This document shows positions 52,475 through 62,401 of a stretch of 64,000 nucleotides of DNA, piece after piece. This DNA comes from Dendrophyllia cribrosa. Its lineage: Eukaryota; Cnidaria; Anthozoa; Scleractinia; Dendrophylliidae. Where the stretch lies: contig JAJLRJ010000004.1 in NCBI GenBank assembly GCA_024195265.1, positions 45,533,337 through 45,597,336 of the forward strand, given 5' to 3'. The notes beneath the pieces were generated by a model, which had not been told where the DNA came from, ran no database searches, and was given only the letters and a program-made list of their open reading frames with translations. The stretch's first letter is position 1. Each line of letters begins with the position of its first letter. Position numbers and translations under genes: made by a program.

Positions 52475-52700
52475 CTGAAAGATAAATTAAATAAAACGCG
52501 TTTTCAGAATCAATAATCGAGTGGAAAACCTTGAAGTGAAGTTATTTTAATTCTGTGATTGAGCTTGATTGATAATGCCACACAATAATTGTAACAACTT
52601 TTGCGTATACGAATGCGACTAAGTTGAATGTTTTACACAATATTCCGCATCGGTTAGTTGATAATTACTATGATGACGTCAACATGCTCAACATACAAAC

Positions 52701-53018
52701 CTGAACATGCTGACGTTGCGAATTTTCATCCTCCTGCGTGGACGCCAATCTACTGCTGACGGTCCGTGAGTGACGAAGCCAAGGAAATGTGTCAATCATC
52801 GCCACAAACTCCACCCTGTGGTTCTGTTCTGTCAACAAGGAAGCCATTTCATAAGCGAGCAGCCCTCCGTATGAGTATCCACCTAGAAAGTAGGGTCCAT
52901 GACGCTGTTCCTTGCTGATCAGTTGAATGTAATGTCTTGCAAGTTCACGCACCCCACCCCAGTCCTCACTCACTGTGGTTGCGTCAGTAAAACCCAGTGC
53001 ATAGAAAGACACTACGTC
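52701..53018 (-). CDS. PKS exon: thioesterase core with GxSxG
   Basis: Acceptor TTTGTAG, donor CAG/GTTTGT, 106 codons, phase 0. Contains the nucleophile elbow Gly-Gly-Tyr-Ser-Tyr-Gly-Gly and the following Leu-Ala-Tyr-Glu-Met-Ala helix. This is a chain-releasing type I thioesterase, so the synthase should free its own product. Confidence 0.85.
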
Positions 53019-53255
53019 CTACAAAGAGAAAAGACGCCACAATAATTAAAAACGGATACGATAAATTATTCACTATTATTTCAGATAATGAAATTTAATA
53101 AAGGCAATTCATCTCACAGCCCAAAAGTTTATGGTTTAACTTTACCACATTCATAGCTAGCTCTTGCGATATGTTATGTTTCTTCAGCATCTCGAGGGTA
53201 TATATTGTTGAAATAAATACAATATTATGATACCAGTTCGTTTCGCTAAAGTTAC

Positions 53256-53555
53256 CTGTCCTTGAAATCCTGTGGATATCGGTACCAAACTCATAGCGTA
53301 GCGGTGTGACGGATGCACACAGAAAAACTTGATGGCTGAACCCTGAGGAGTGTACAGCGGTACAAGTTGTATTTGGCTTCCAGGCATAACAGTTGTAAGA
53401 GATGCTTGTGTTTGCGCATGCTCAGTTTCCTGGCTGTCACTACCTCGAGACTGTTCAATAGGTGGCTGGGAGTCTGGACTTTGTCCGCTCAACTTGGCAG
53501 TAATATCTCTCGCCAATTTTAGGGGAGTAGTGTCAGGTTGCATGAAGTAGAAGAC
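53256..53555 (-). CDS. PKS exon: end of ACP, linker, start of TE
   Basis: Acceptor TTGCAG, donor CAG/GTAACT, 100 codons, phase 0. The first residues (VFYFMQPDTTPLKLA) complete the last helix of the acyl carrier protein. A Ser/Gln/Thr-rich linker follows, then the first beta strands of the thioesterase (IKFFCVHPSHRYAMS). The 3.6-kb intron before it (53556-57145) holds the nested transposons. Confidence 0.8.
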
Positions 53556-54808
53556 CTGCAACAGAAAACCTCGTTTGTAAGCTGTCCATATAAAAGTAAT
53601 GTAAAACGTTTTTTTAAGTCTGTGTTTTGAATACTTTCTGTTAGGCATTTTAAAATACTTTTGTTCTATTTATCCACGATAGTTAAATCTATTGTAAATT
53701 ATATGTTAGACAGGACTCTATTCAAACTAGCAATTACGCTAAATTAGATATTCCTGTATAAATATTTGGTAAAATAAAATAAATAAATATCAAAAGATAA
53801 AAGGTCCCCTTAGATGTCTGTTCCAAGAAGAGGGGATTGGGCTATCGGAACAGCGCACGACGACCACGTCACGACATTCCATAGTATATTCCAGGCACTC
53901 CATCAACCTCAAAATGTCAATTACCGGGGTGAAGTAACGAAAGAAATATTTGGTCTTAAGGTGGCTCCGTTGTTATTTCGGGCGCACTCGTCTATGACAA
54001 ACTTTGTCTCATAACGTTTCCGGCTCTAAAGCGATGCTTCTAAAACTTTGCGAAACCTTACAGCTATTATTTAGCAATAATATGATAGAATTCGATTTTC
54101 ATGGAAAAAAATATATTTAGTGATAATCGGGCTTAAATGAACCCCACTTTTTGAACAAAATCGCACCCTGTGAAAAATTTTGCTGTTATATTTTTGTTAA
54201 ATTTCTGGAATCAGCTTACATTGACTTAATACATATCCTTACCAAGTTTCAGCAAAATCGTTGGAGCAGAAATGCGGAAGAATTAACGCCATCAAAATTT
54301 AGCCCTAAAATTCTCTTAAAATTTTAAATACTTCATGCTCTTTGACATAGCAATCTACGAACCCAAATTTCTGGGAGAAGCCTTCCCAATGCTTGCTAAA
54401 TCTGAATTATAAGCCGATTGCAAATCGTGCGAACCGTTAAAAAGTATTCACTAGTTCTGTAAATATCATAAAATGCTCCAAAACCTGCTCAAATCTCCAA
54501 TGCTGCGTTTTCCGTCGTTTTTCGAAAATTATCCTGCAGTTGGGTGTCAAACTCCTTCCACATGAATTTCAAGGTACTGCAATACTTTTACATCGATTGT
54601 TTTTTGCTTAGAAAGGCTTGCAATTGGAGAAATAGTTGCTGGGATTATAAGCTACTCCGTATCTGAGCTCAGGCGAAGCTGACAAGCAGTTTTCAGAGTT
54701 TTGTTTATGAATACGAAATGAGCACGTGTGGAATTTATTCTAAGAATTCGCACCTTAGTTAGGGGGGGGGGGGGGGCGTAGTCAGTGTAGTCCCCGCATT
54801 TAAAAACA

Positions 54809-55413
54809 GGGACTTTAAGCAACGACGACGGCAACGCCAAGGAAAACGTCACTTGAAAAAAGGATTCACGCTATTTTAAACTACTTTGCAGTTGTTCCAA
54901 TTTGTTCAGTTTGTCTAATGTGACTGGATTGTCCAGGAGCTGAATTTGAAGGGATGGCTTTCCCATTCAAACGGAGAAAGGAAAATTAACCGTCGTGGGT
55001 TCACGTTCTCCACAAAACCTATAATTTGATCATTTGACGTTGTTGTTTTGCAGGGAACGGCAAAGAAATGTACCAAAATGTAAAACGCACGTGCAGAGGC
55101 ATTGTTTTCGCTCATTAAGGCCCAGTTTACACGGGTCCGGACAAATTTTTGCACGGACGAATTTTGTTCCTAGACCACCTGTTTACATGGATCCGTGCAA
55201 ATTCTGTTACAGATTGCAGTGGTGTTTACACGGAACTTGCACACTTAGCCGTTCAAAAATTCGTCCAGTTCCGCCGGTCCCGTGTAAACGCAAGGTGGAA
55301 CCGTGCAAGTTTTTGTCCGTGCAAAAATTTGTCCGGACCCGTGTAAACGGGGCCTAAGCCTATTGTTTTGTGCCGTTCTCGCTGCCGTCACCGTCGTGGT
55401 TGCTTAAGCTCCC
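54809..55413. mobile_element. MITE inside the foldback, family of 49501-49769
   Basis: The ends GGGACTTTAAGCAACGACGA and complement match the element at 49501-49769, including the internal GCAGGGAACGGCAAAGAAAT block. Confidence 0.7.
55116..55357. mobile_element. PIF/Harbinger-like MITE nested third-deep
   Basis: Element 55119-55354 is bounded by TAA on both sides with inverted ends GGCCC-GTTTACACGGGTCCGG. Interior TTTTTGCACGGAC motifs are also inverted. Confidence 0.75.
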
Positions 55414-56308
55414 TAATATTGCACCCCATGGAAACTTCTAATGTAGCGTACATGCTCCCTCCCCTCCTGGGGTAACTAGCGCGCATATTTCGTTCGCCCC
55501 CCTTATTAAGGTGCGAATTCTTAGAATAAATTCCACACGTGCTCATTTCGTATTCATAAACAAAACTCTGAAAACTGTTTGTCAGCTTCGCCTGAGCTCA
55601 GATGCGGAGCAGCTTATAAAAAGCAACTATTTCTCCAATTGCAAGCTCTTCTAAGCAAAAAACGATCGATGTAAAAGTATTGCAGTACCTTGAAATTCAT
55701 GTGGAAGGAGTTTGACACCAAACTGCAGGGTAATTTTCGAAAAATGATGGAAAACGCAGCATTGGAGATTTGAGCAGGTTTTGGAGCATTTTATAACATT
55801 TACAGAACTAGTGAATACTTTTTAACGGTTCGCACGATTTGCAATCGGCTTATAATTCAGATTTAGCAAGCAATGGGAAGGCTTCTCCCAGAAATTTGGG
55901 TTCGTAGATTGTTTAGTCAAAGAGCATGAAGTATTTAAAATTTTAAGAGAATTTTAGGGCTAAATTTTGATGGCGTTAATTCTTCCGCATTTCTAGATCT
56001 GCTCCAACGATTTTGCTGAAACTTGGTAAGGGTATGTATTAAGTCAATGTAAGCTGATTCCAGAAATTTAACAAAAACATAACAGCAAAATTTTTTACAG
56101 GGTGCGATTTTGTTCAAAAAGTGGGGTTCATTTAAGTCCGATTATCACTAAATACATTTTTTCCCATGAAAATCGAATTCTATCATATTATTGCTAAATA
56201 ATAGCTGTAAGGTTTCGCAAAGTTTTAGAAGCATCGCTTTAGAGCCGGAAAAGTTATGAGACAAAGTTTGTCATAGACGAGTGCGCCCGAAATAACAACG
56301 GAGCCACC

Positions 56309-56881
56309 TTAACCCTCTCACTCCCAGAGTTAATTATGGAGACATGTAGTGCAGTTCTAACTTTTGAGTCTGTGGACGAAATCCTATGGTGTGACCATTC
56401 AAATGAAACCTCTTCAGCAGTACTTTTGCATGGTACCATTTGTTCTAACTTTTGAGTCTGTGGACGAAATCCTATGGTGTGACCATTCAAATGAAACCTC
56501 TTCAGCAGTACTTTTGCATGGTACCATTTGTTCTAACTTTTGAGTCTGTTGATGAAATCCTATGGTGTGACCATTTATATGAAACCTCTTCAGCAGTACT
56601 TTTGCATGGTACCATTTGTTCTAACGTTTGAGTCTGTGGACGAAATCCTATGGTGTACCATTCAAATGAAACCTCTTCAGCGGTACTTTTGTATGGTACC
56701 ATTTGTTCTAACTTTTGAGTCTGTTGATGAAATCCTATGGTGTGACCATTTATATGAAACCTCTTCAGCAGTACGTTTGCATGATACCATTTGTTTTTCA
56801 ATATTTTACAAAATGAAATTTGGGATTTTTCTTGAATTTTGATTTTTGACACTCTTCAGTGGGAGTTAATAAAAGGGTTAA
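56309..56881. mobile_element. TTAA/CCC element carrying an 88-bp tandem repeat
   Basis: TTAA at 56309-56312 and 56878-56881 flanks 565 bp starting CCCTCTCACTCCCA and ending GGGAGTTAATAAAAGGG. TTAA with CCC ends is piggyBac-like. It shares its left TTAA with the giant foldback. An array of five 88-bp units lies inside. Confidence 0.7.
56355..56795. repeat. 88-bp minisatellite, five units
   Basis: Units begin TTCTAACTTTTGAGTCTG at 56355, 56443, 56531, 56619 and 56705 (the fourth unit is 2 bp shorter). Substitutions are few, with variants such as GGACGAA/TGATGAA and CATTCAAATG/CATTTATATG. Confidence 0.9.
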
Positions 56882-57145
56882 GATCGAAAAGGATGCTCGA
56901 GTGAACCATAATATCTAAAATACCACGGGTTTACCTTAAAAACACCTTGCCTTTAGCCGAGAAATCCATACAGTATAAAATTAAAAGATGAATGGAAAAA
57001 GTTCGATATGCAAAACCGACATACAATCCAAACGTACTCAAAAGCCATATAATTCCTTAGTTGATCAAATCTTACCTTCAAATGTTCTACTGCATAGATA
57101 TGGTAAGGATACATTAGACTTTGACAACACAGTTGAACAGCGTAC

Positions 57146-57534
57146 CTCAAACGAAACCTGCAAATTGGTTTCAAGCTGCATCTTTAGAGTTAAGGCCGCG
57201 GTGGAGTCCACTCCATAGCTGTACAAGCTCTTGTTCAAATCTGTCTCAGAAGGTGAGGAAATTCCTGTCCATTCTGTCACTGAGACTCCAACGTATTCGT
57301 TGACAAGCTCCACCCTCTTTCCTCGATCCTTCTCTAGAATGATTCTTTGTGCCAGAGAATCTGTTGAGCTTGTTTGACTTCCAGAGACGTTGACTGTAGA
57401 ACGGATGTCCGTCAGTCGGGGCGTTGTTTTCAGTCCTGCATTGCTTTTTAAAAATCTAGGCCAGTCTGCATCAAACAGAGAGATTTGACAGCGGCCTGGC
57501 TCCTCAGTTAATACCTTGGCCATATATTTAACAC
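57146..57534 (-). CDS. PKS exon: post-KR region and acyl carrier protein
   Basis: Acceptor TGCGCAG, donor GAG/GTACGC, 389 nt, phase 1 in and phase 0 out. Contains the ACP phosphopantetheine site Tyr-Gly-Val-Asp-Ser-Thr-Ala-Ala-Leu (Ser is the attachment residue), preceded by the ACP first helix (LAQRIILEKDRGKRVEL). Translation past the donor reaches a second GTAAGA about 80 nt on, but the ACP continues only if the GTACGC donor is used with the exon at 53256-53555. Confidence 0.8.
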
Positions 57535-57985
57535 CTGCGCAAAAAAAACCTTCGAATTAGTATGATTCCAATTTACTCACAGCACATTCTTTGCCCTTGA
57601 GTTCTTTGGAAGCTAAACCTTATTTATTGACAGAGAAGAAATCCATGAAAGACGTTTCTTTCTGTATATTATAGTTAGTTCTCGCGTGCACCCTTTTTTA
57701 ATTTTACCACTTGGACACGAAGTATGTCTCTGAGGTAATGGTAACAAATTCCATTCTTCTGATTTAATAGACAACTTCCCAGTAGTAACTGATATTAACA
57801 CCGTTCACTGTATGCCAGAGCAAACCTTTCGTGACGAAGGCAACCAAAACATTAGTCTAAGCTTATTCGCTGAAACAGGATATTGACCGAGAAGAATACT
57901 TAATCCCAGCATCCTTGATGCATAGCTCCAATCCGGTTTCTGTACTCATTTCCTTCAAAGTAACGAGAAGCCGTTAGAGAGCCCA

Positions 57986-57987
<2 letters not shown>

Positions 57988-58018
<31 letters not shown>
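57988..58018. repeat. Poly(G) tract in a PKS intron
   Basis: About 31 consecutive G on the plus strand. The PKS transcript carries the C strand; the DNA could form G-quadruplexes or simply mark an unreliable assembly length. Confidence 0.9.
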
Positions 58019-58021
<3 letters not shown>

Positions 58022-58109
58022 ACCAGGGTGTCTACACTGGAGCAGTTAAGTATATTGGCTCGTTGGAATGAATGTACGTTTTTATCAATCTTGAGAAGCT
58101 ATAACTTAC

Positions 58110-58388
58110 CTTCCTTTGCATTTATAAAGCCCAACCCTGCAAGTGTTAGCAATTTGGCGACACCTGTTTCTCTCTCCATCACACCAGCTCCACTGATTGG
58201 TCCCCAGTTTATTGCAAGTCCGGGAAGACCGAGTACGTGTCTTCGGTAATGGGCAAGAGAATCTTGGAAAGCATTGCAGGCGGAGTATGACGATTGTCCC
58301 ATGTTACCAACGATCGACGCCATGGACGAAAACATGACGAAAAAGTCCAGATCCATTTTCAAGCTCATTTGGTGTAGCAAAAAGGAGC
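58110..58388 (-). CDS. PKS exon: ketoreductase C-terminal half
   Basis: Acceptor GTTTTCAG, donor GAAG/GTAAGT, 279 nt, phase 1 in and out. Carries the KR catalytic Ser (MFSSMAS), Tyr and Asn (GQSSYSACNAF) and the substrate-loop Trp-Gly (INWGPISGAGVM). The KR should be active. Confidence 0.85.
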
Positions 58389-58737
58389 CTGAAAACGAAA
58401 ACTGCATATGATTTCTCTGGCCATAATAGCACGAGCAGAGATAGCGATAAAGCAAAAGCGAAAACACCGTTAGTGTTAAAATAAAAGACCTTCTTGAAGT
58501 CGAAAAACCTTTCTAATTTGTTAAATATTTTGAGCTTTCATGGAAGCATTTCCAATTCTTTTCTCAGCCATTAACGTGGTCGAGAAGAGCTCGTTAATAG
58601 GCGAAATCTTTGCAAACTGAACATCATTGTTGAATTTAGTTTGAAAGTAGTACGTGCTGAACTAGACAAAAGTTCTCGACCAAAAAAGCACGTTTATCCT
58701 AAAAAATGTAATCAGCCACTTCAAGTAACAGTCATAC

Positions 58738-58900
58738 CTTTGATCTTTGGGCCCATGACCTCATTAAAACTCTCAAATGTGAGATCTTTTATGAATTCGT
58801 CTCTAAGAACCATAGCAGTGTGCACGATGCCCGCCACACTTGGAAGAGATTGAAGCCGGTCTTTCAAAGACGACATTTGTGCTTGGTTAGATATATCCAC
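58738..58900 (-). CDS. PKS exon: ketoreductase middle
   Basis: Acceptor TTTTTCAG, donor AAAG/GTATGA, 163 nt, phase 0 in and phase 1 out. Encodes the Gly-Ile-Val-His-Thr-Ala-Met-Val-Leu-Arg-Asp strand-helix (equivalent of the GVIHAAGVLRD block) and Met-Gly-Pro-Lys. Confidence 0.85.
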
Positions 58901-59044
58901 CTGAAAAACATTGTTGGGATAGTACCTGTGAGATGACTCACTCTTATTAAAACGGTACAAAAGCTAAGCTTGGTAGCATTTAGTCTTGCGGGAAACCCCT
59001 TTAATGGCCCATTTTCAGGAGACGCATTGGTCTATTGCATGAAT

Positions 59045-59178
59045 ATGTTGTGGTTCAATTCTACCCTTGGTTCAAATTTTATGTTTCTTTGTTTTGGGCT
59101 ATGGTAATGAATGGTAATGAGTTTTAAACATAGGAAAATAAAATTTGAACCAAGGATAAAATTGAACCACAACAAATA
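59045..59178. repeat. Foldback MITE in a PKS intron
   Basis: The arms TATGTTGTGGTTCAATT and AATTGAACCACAACA-AATA belong to the same family as 2905-3072. Confidence 0.75.
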
Positions 59179-59321
59179 CACCGTGTACCGTTCTGCTTAG
59201 ACAAGTCGGTTTGCTCCACTAGGGATGGGAAGGGGTGTTACTCTTCTCATCACTTAATACAACGGTTCCTTTAGATATGGGGTGGCATATCGAACAAAGC
59301 CGGTAGATTGTCTTTACTTAC

Positions 59322-61759
59322 CTGAATGGTATGGATCGTTGCACCGGTACTCTCCTCAATCTTTCGCACCTCTTGAAGTTTGGCATCTGACGGCTTGGAG
59401 CGGCCTAGAACTGCTATGGACTTTGCCCCGTTCTCCACCATCCAGCGGGCGACTTCGAATCCATATCCTCGCATGCCACCAGCTACCAAATAAGTCCTGT
59501 TTTCTTTCAGGCCACACTCATCTAAGCCACGCGGAAGCACTGGGATGTCTTGAAGTTGGTTTTCGTCCTCAAAAGTTCTAAGTGATTGTATGAGAAATGA
59601 AATGTCTGAGGATTGTTTCTTTTTATCTTCTCGAGATGATCGTTTGTCAAGGGACTTACGATCGTTAGCAGCTTTGATTGATGCTGCCAAGTCCACAGAC
59701 GCCAACTGCATTCCCAAAAGCTGTTGTGTCACTCCTTTAAGTTCTAACATTTGTAGACTTTGCAGAGTGATTTCCTCAAATGCTAGAGGAGACCGTAGAA
59801 TGTCTGATATACTCTCTCTCTCATATTTGACATTCTGATTTGCGGGAAAGATAACGTCACCATCAAACTCTGTACTCAAAATAACGACACGTCCTCCCTT
59901 TTTAAGAATCTGACAGCTTCTGTGAATAGCATTTGGAAAAGGTGGAAAGAAAAACACAACGGCGTCAAACTGATCACTGGAATCGTCACTGAAGATTGTG
60001 GTGCTCTGTCGTTTCACACTTTCCGCGCCCAAGTTGAGGAGGAGAGTTTTCGTGGACGATCTGCAAGTGTCAGAAATGGTGCAAAACACTCGATGACCCA
60101 GAGTGTTTCCTAGGACTACTGCTGCAAGGCCAGGACCACGGTTCGCTTGATGGATGAGAACTTTCTGCTTTTCTGTACCAGATGCTGCTTTTTGAAGAGC
60201 ACGAGAAGCTAAGGCCAGGCACGCTGGGAAGTATGTGGCTTGCTCCATTGTCAGGCTGACTGGTTTTATAAAGAAGTTGCTAACGTGTACGGGAACGGAA
60301 CGTGCAACACGACCAGAGGGAATGACACCACACACCTCGTCTCCAATCTTAAAAATATGCTCGCTCTCTTCTGGTAGATCAGTCACTTTTCCGCTTACGA
60401 AAACACATCCATTTGGTTTAGACACATCGAAGAGTGATTCTGAGGGTGTCCAGCAATAGTGTACATCTATTGTGACTTCAGAGTGCGATGGCTTTGAAAC
60501 ACTTTGCTCGCGCAAACAGAGTTTTCTTGACGAAGGAATTGTTGAAAGGTACAGAAGTCCTCTATTCTTATTTTCTTTACTTTTAACTGTTTCATGGTGT
60601 AATTCTGACCTGCGCAAACGATTTATGAAACGTTTACCATCTCGAAAGGCCACCTCGTCTTCAGTACTGTCACGTAAAATCTCATCGACCAAAGAATCCA
60701 CTTCTTGTTTGTCTTCTTTGTTACACAGGTCAATTGTTGCAACCCCGAGATTAAATTCTTCAAGATTTGCTGTTCTTTTAAGTCCCCAGACGGTAGAACC
60801 CCAAGGAACGCATTTACTCTTTCGAGACTCATCACAGGCATCCAACAACTGCGTACACTCGGTAACGAGGAACAGTCGAGAATCAGTAAATTCTTTCTCT
60901 ATCAAAAGCTTTAGTAGGAAGACGGAACTGCTGAAGGCAAGACGTTGAGCTTGTTCAATGACATTAAAATGGTCTGGTAGAAGTGTTGTTTCTACAGGCC
61001 ATAGATTGATAACCCTCAAATTGCATGAATTGCCCGACTGTATGTCTGCAACGACAGTTTTTATCGCTTCTTGGACTTTGGAGTCAAAACATCCAGCATT
61101 TGGAGGGTCAACAGTGATGACATTGACTTCATGTGCTTGAAGACTTGTGACTAAACTATTCGAGAAAGCGGATGAGTCTTTAAGTACTATGCAAGTCAAA
61201 TGTGGGGCATTTTCTCTTTGCTTTTGTAATTTAACTTCATTCCACTGGACTTCGTATGCAAGCTCAGTGAAGGGAAGTTGACGTGGTGAGCTAGTCAACT
61301 CCGCAACGCGAAAGTCAGTCATTGTTAGTAAAACGTATCCGGATGGGCTCATGAGGGTGACGTCAAATCTTCCAAACTCGGACACATCCGCAGTCACGTG
61401 GCAATAGAATTGATTAGTCGATGGCATGTCATTTAGAGTAATGCTTTTGAAACCAACTGGAACGACGGACTTGTCATCATCCAGTGAGCTCCCCAGGGGA
61501 ACAAAGCAGGATTGAAGGCAAGCATCTAAAATAGACGGATGGACAACATAACGTTCAGTTTCTGCTTGGATGGTCAATGCCTCACTGATGTCAACCAGGC
61601 AAAGCCCTTCGTTGTCGCGTTCCCATATCTCTTTTATGATTGAGAAGTTAGGTCCATAGTTGAATCCATACCTCTTTGTTATCTCTCTGAACCGTTCCAT
61701 CGGCTTTTTCTTCATGTTTGTCAGCAGCTCATTTATTGCAGGGCCAACCTGGTTGGGCG
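59322..61759 (-). CDS. PKS large exon: DH C-term, structural region, ER, KR N-term
   Basis: 2438 nt, acceptor TTTTCAG, donor CAG/GTAAGT, phase 1 in and phase 0 out. In order: DH second hotdog with His-Pro-Ser-Ile-Leu-Asp-Ala-Cys-Leu-Gln (catalytic Asp), a long structural/pseudo-methyltransferase region, enoyl reductase, a Lys/Ser-rich linker, then the KR Rossmann start (TYLVAGGMRGYGFEVARWM). The ER nucleotide-binding loop reads Ile-His-Gln-Ala-Asn-Arg-Gly-Pro-Gly-Leu-Ala-Ala and lacks the usual Gly-Gly-Val-Gly, so enoyl reduction is doubtful. The expected product would then keep double bonds. Confidence 0.85.
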
Positions 61760-62052
61760 CTGAAAATATACAAAACCTAAGTTACCATATCGTTCTAAGA
61801 CTGGAATTTTGGGTGCTTTAAAAGAAAGGCAATAAATACTTAATAAAATAGTTGATAGTTTTCAAAAAATAGTTTGATTACGTTTTGGAAAAATAATTTA
61901 TAATAGCCTTTTGTCGTTATGATTTTGTAAACATGATAATAATAGATTATTTGGTTCTAAGATTGATCAACTCTGACCTTCGTAATTGCCAGAGGGATCG
62001 TCAATTCCCAATTAAATATGCAGAATATGCAAGAATAGATTTTAGTTAATAC

Positions 62053-62209
62053 CTTCGTGTTCACAATTATTTTGTTTTTGCAAAAGATCAGCGTAGATTC
62101 TTCCACTGCTTAGCTTAATCTCGGACTGGTCATCCTGTACGCTTGTAATGTCATACTGGGCCTCTCCCACTCTTTCGGTCTTCAGCAGACGAAGTCGTAA
62201 AGATCGAAC
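62053..62209 (-). CDS. PKS exon: DH middle segment
   Basis: 157 nt between acceptor TTTCAG and donor GAAG/GTATTA, phase 0 in and phase 1 out. Encodes a beta-rich stretch (VRSLRLRLLKTERVGEAQYD) linking the two DH hotdog halves. Confidence 0.75.
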
Positions 62210-62401
62210 CTGAAACAGAAGAAGGTTTCTTTGTAAATGTATACGTCTCTACATTTAAAACCGACGAAAGACATCAGCACTTGAATGCACAAGCGGGTGT
62301 AAGGTAAGCCAGCCTTTTTTGTTTCCATCTAAAGCGCTACTGGGCATCTTCAAAAAGGTACTACTATTAAAAAAATGAGTGATGCATTAAAAAACATTTA
62401 C

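Larger units (their letters stand above)
53957..56312. mobile_element. Giant foldback element (about 810-bp arms) in the PKS intron
   Basis: Element 53961-56308 is flanked by TTAA (53957-53960, 56309-56312) and has GGTGGCTCCGTTGTTATTTC ends. The two arms (53961-54768 and about 55494-56308) are highly similar inverted copies. The loop contains a GGGACTTTAAGC-type MITE (54809-55413), which itself contains a TAA-flanked MITE (55119-55354). A G run of about 13 lies at 54762-54775. Confidence 0.85.

Noticed and set aside
57065..57145. Longer version of the PKS ACP exon ending at the GTAAGA near 57075
   Set aside because: The peptide past 57146 does not continue an ACP, whereas joining the GTACGC donor to 53555 restores the last ACP helix in phase.
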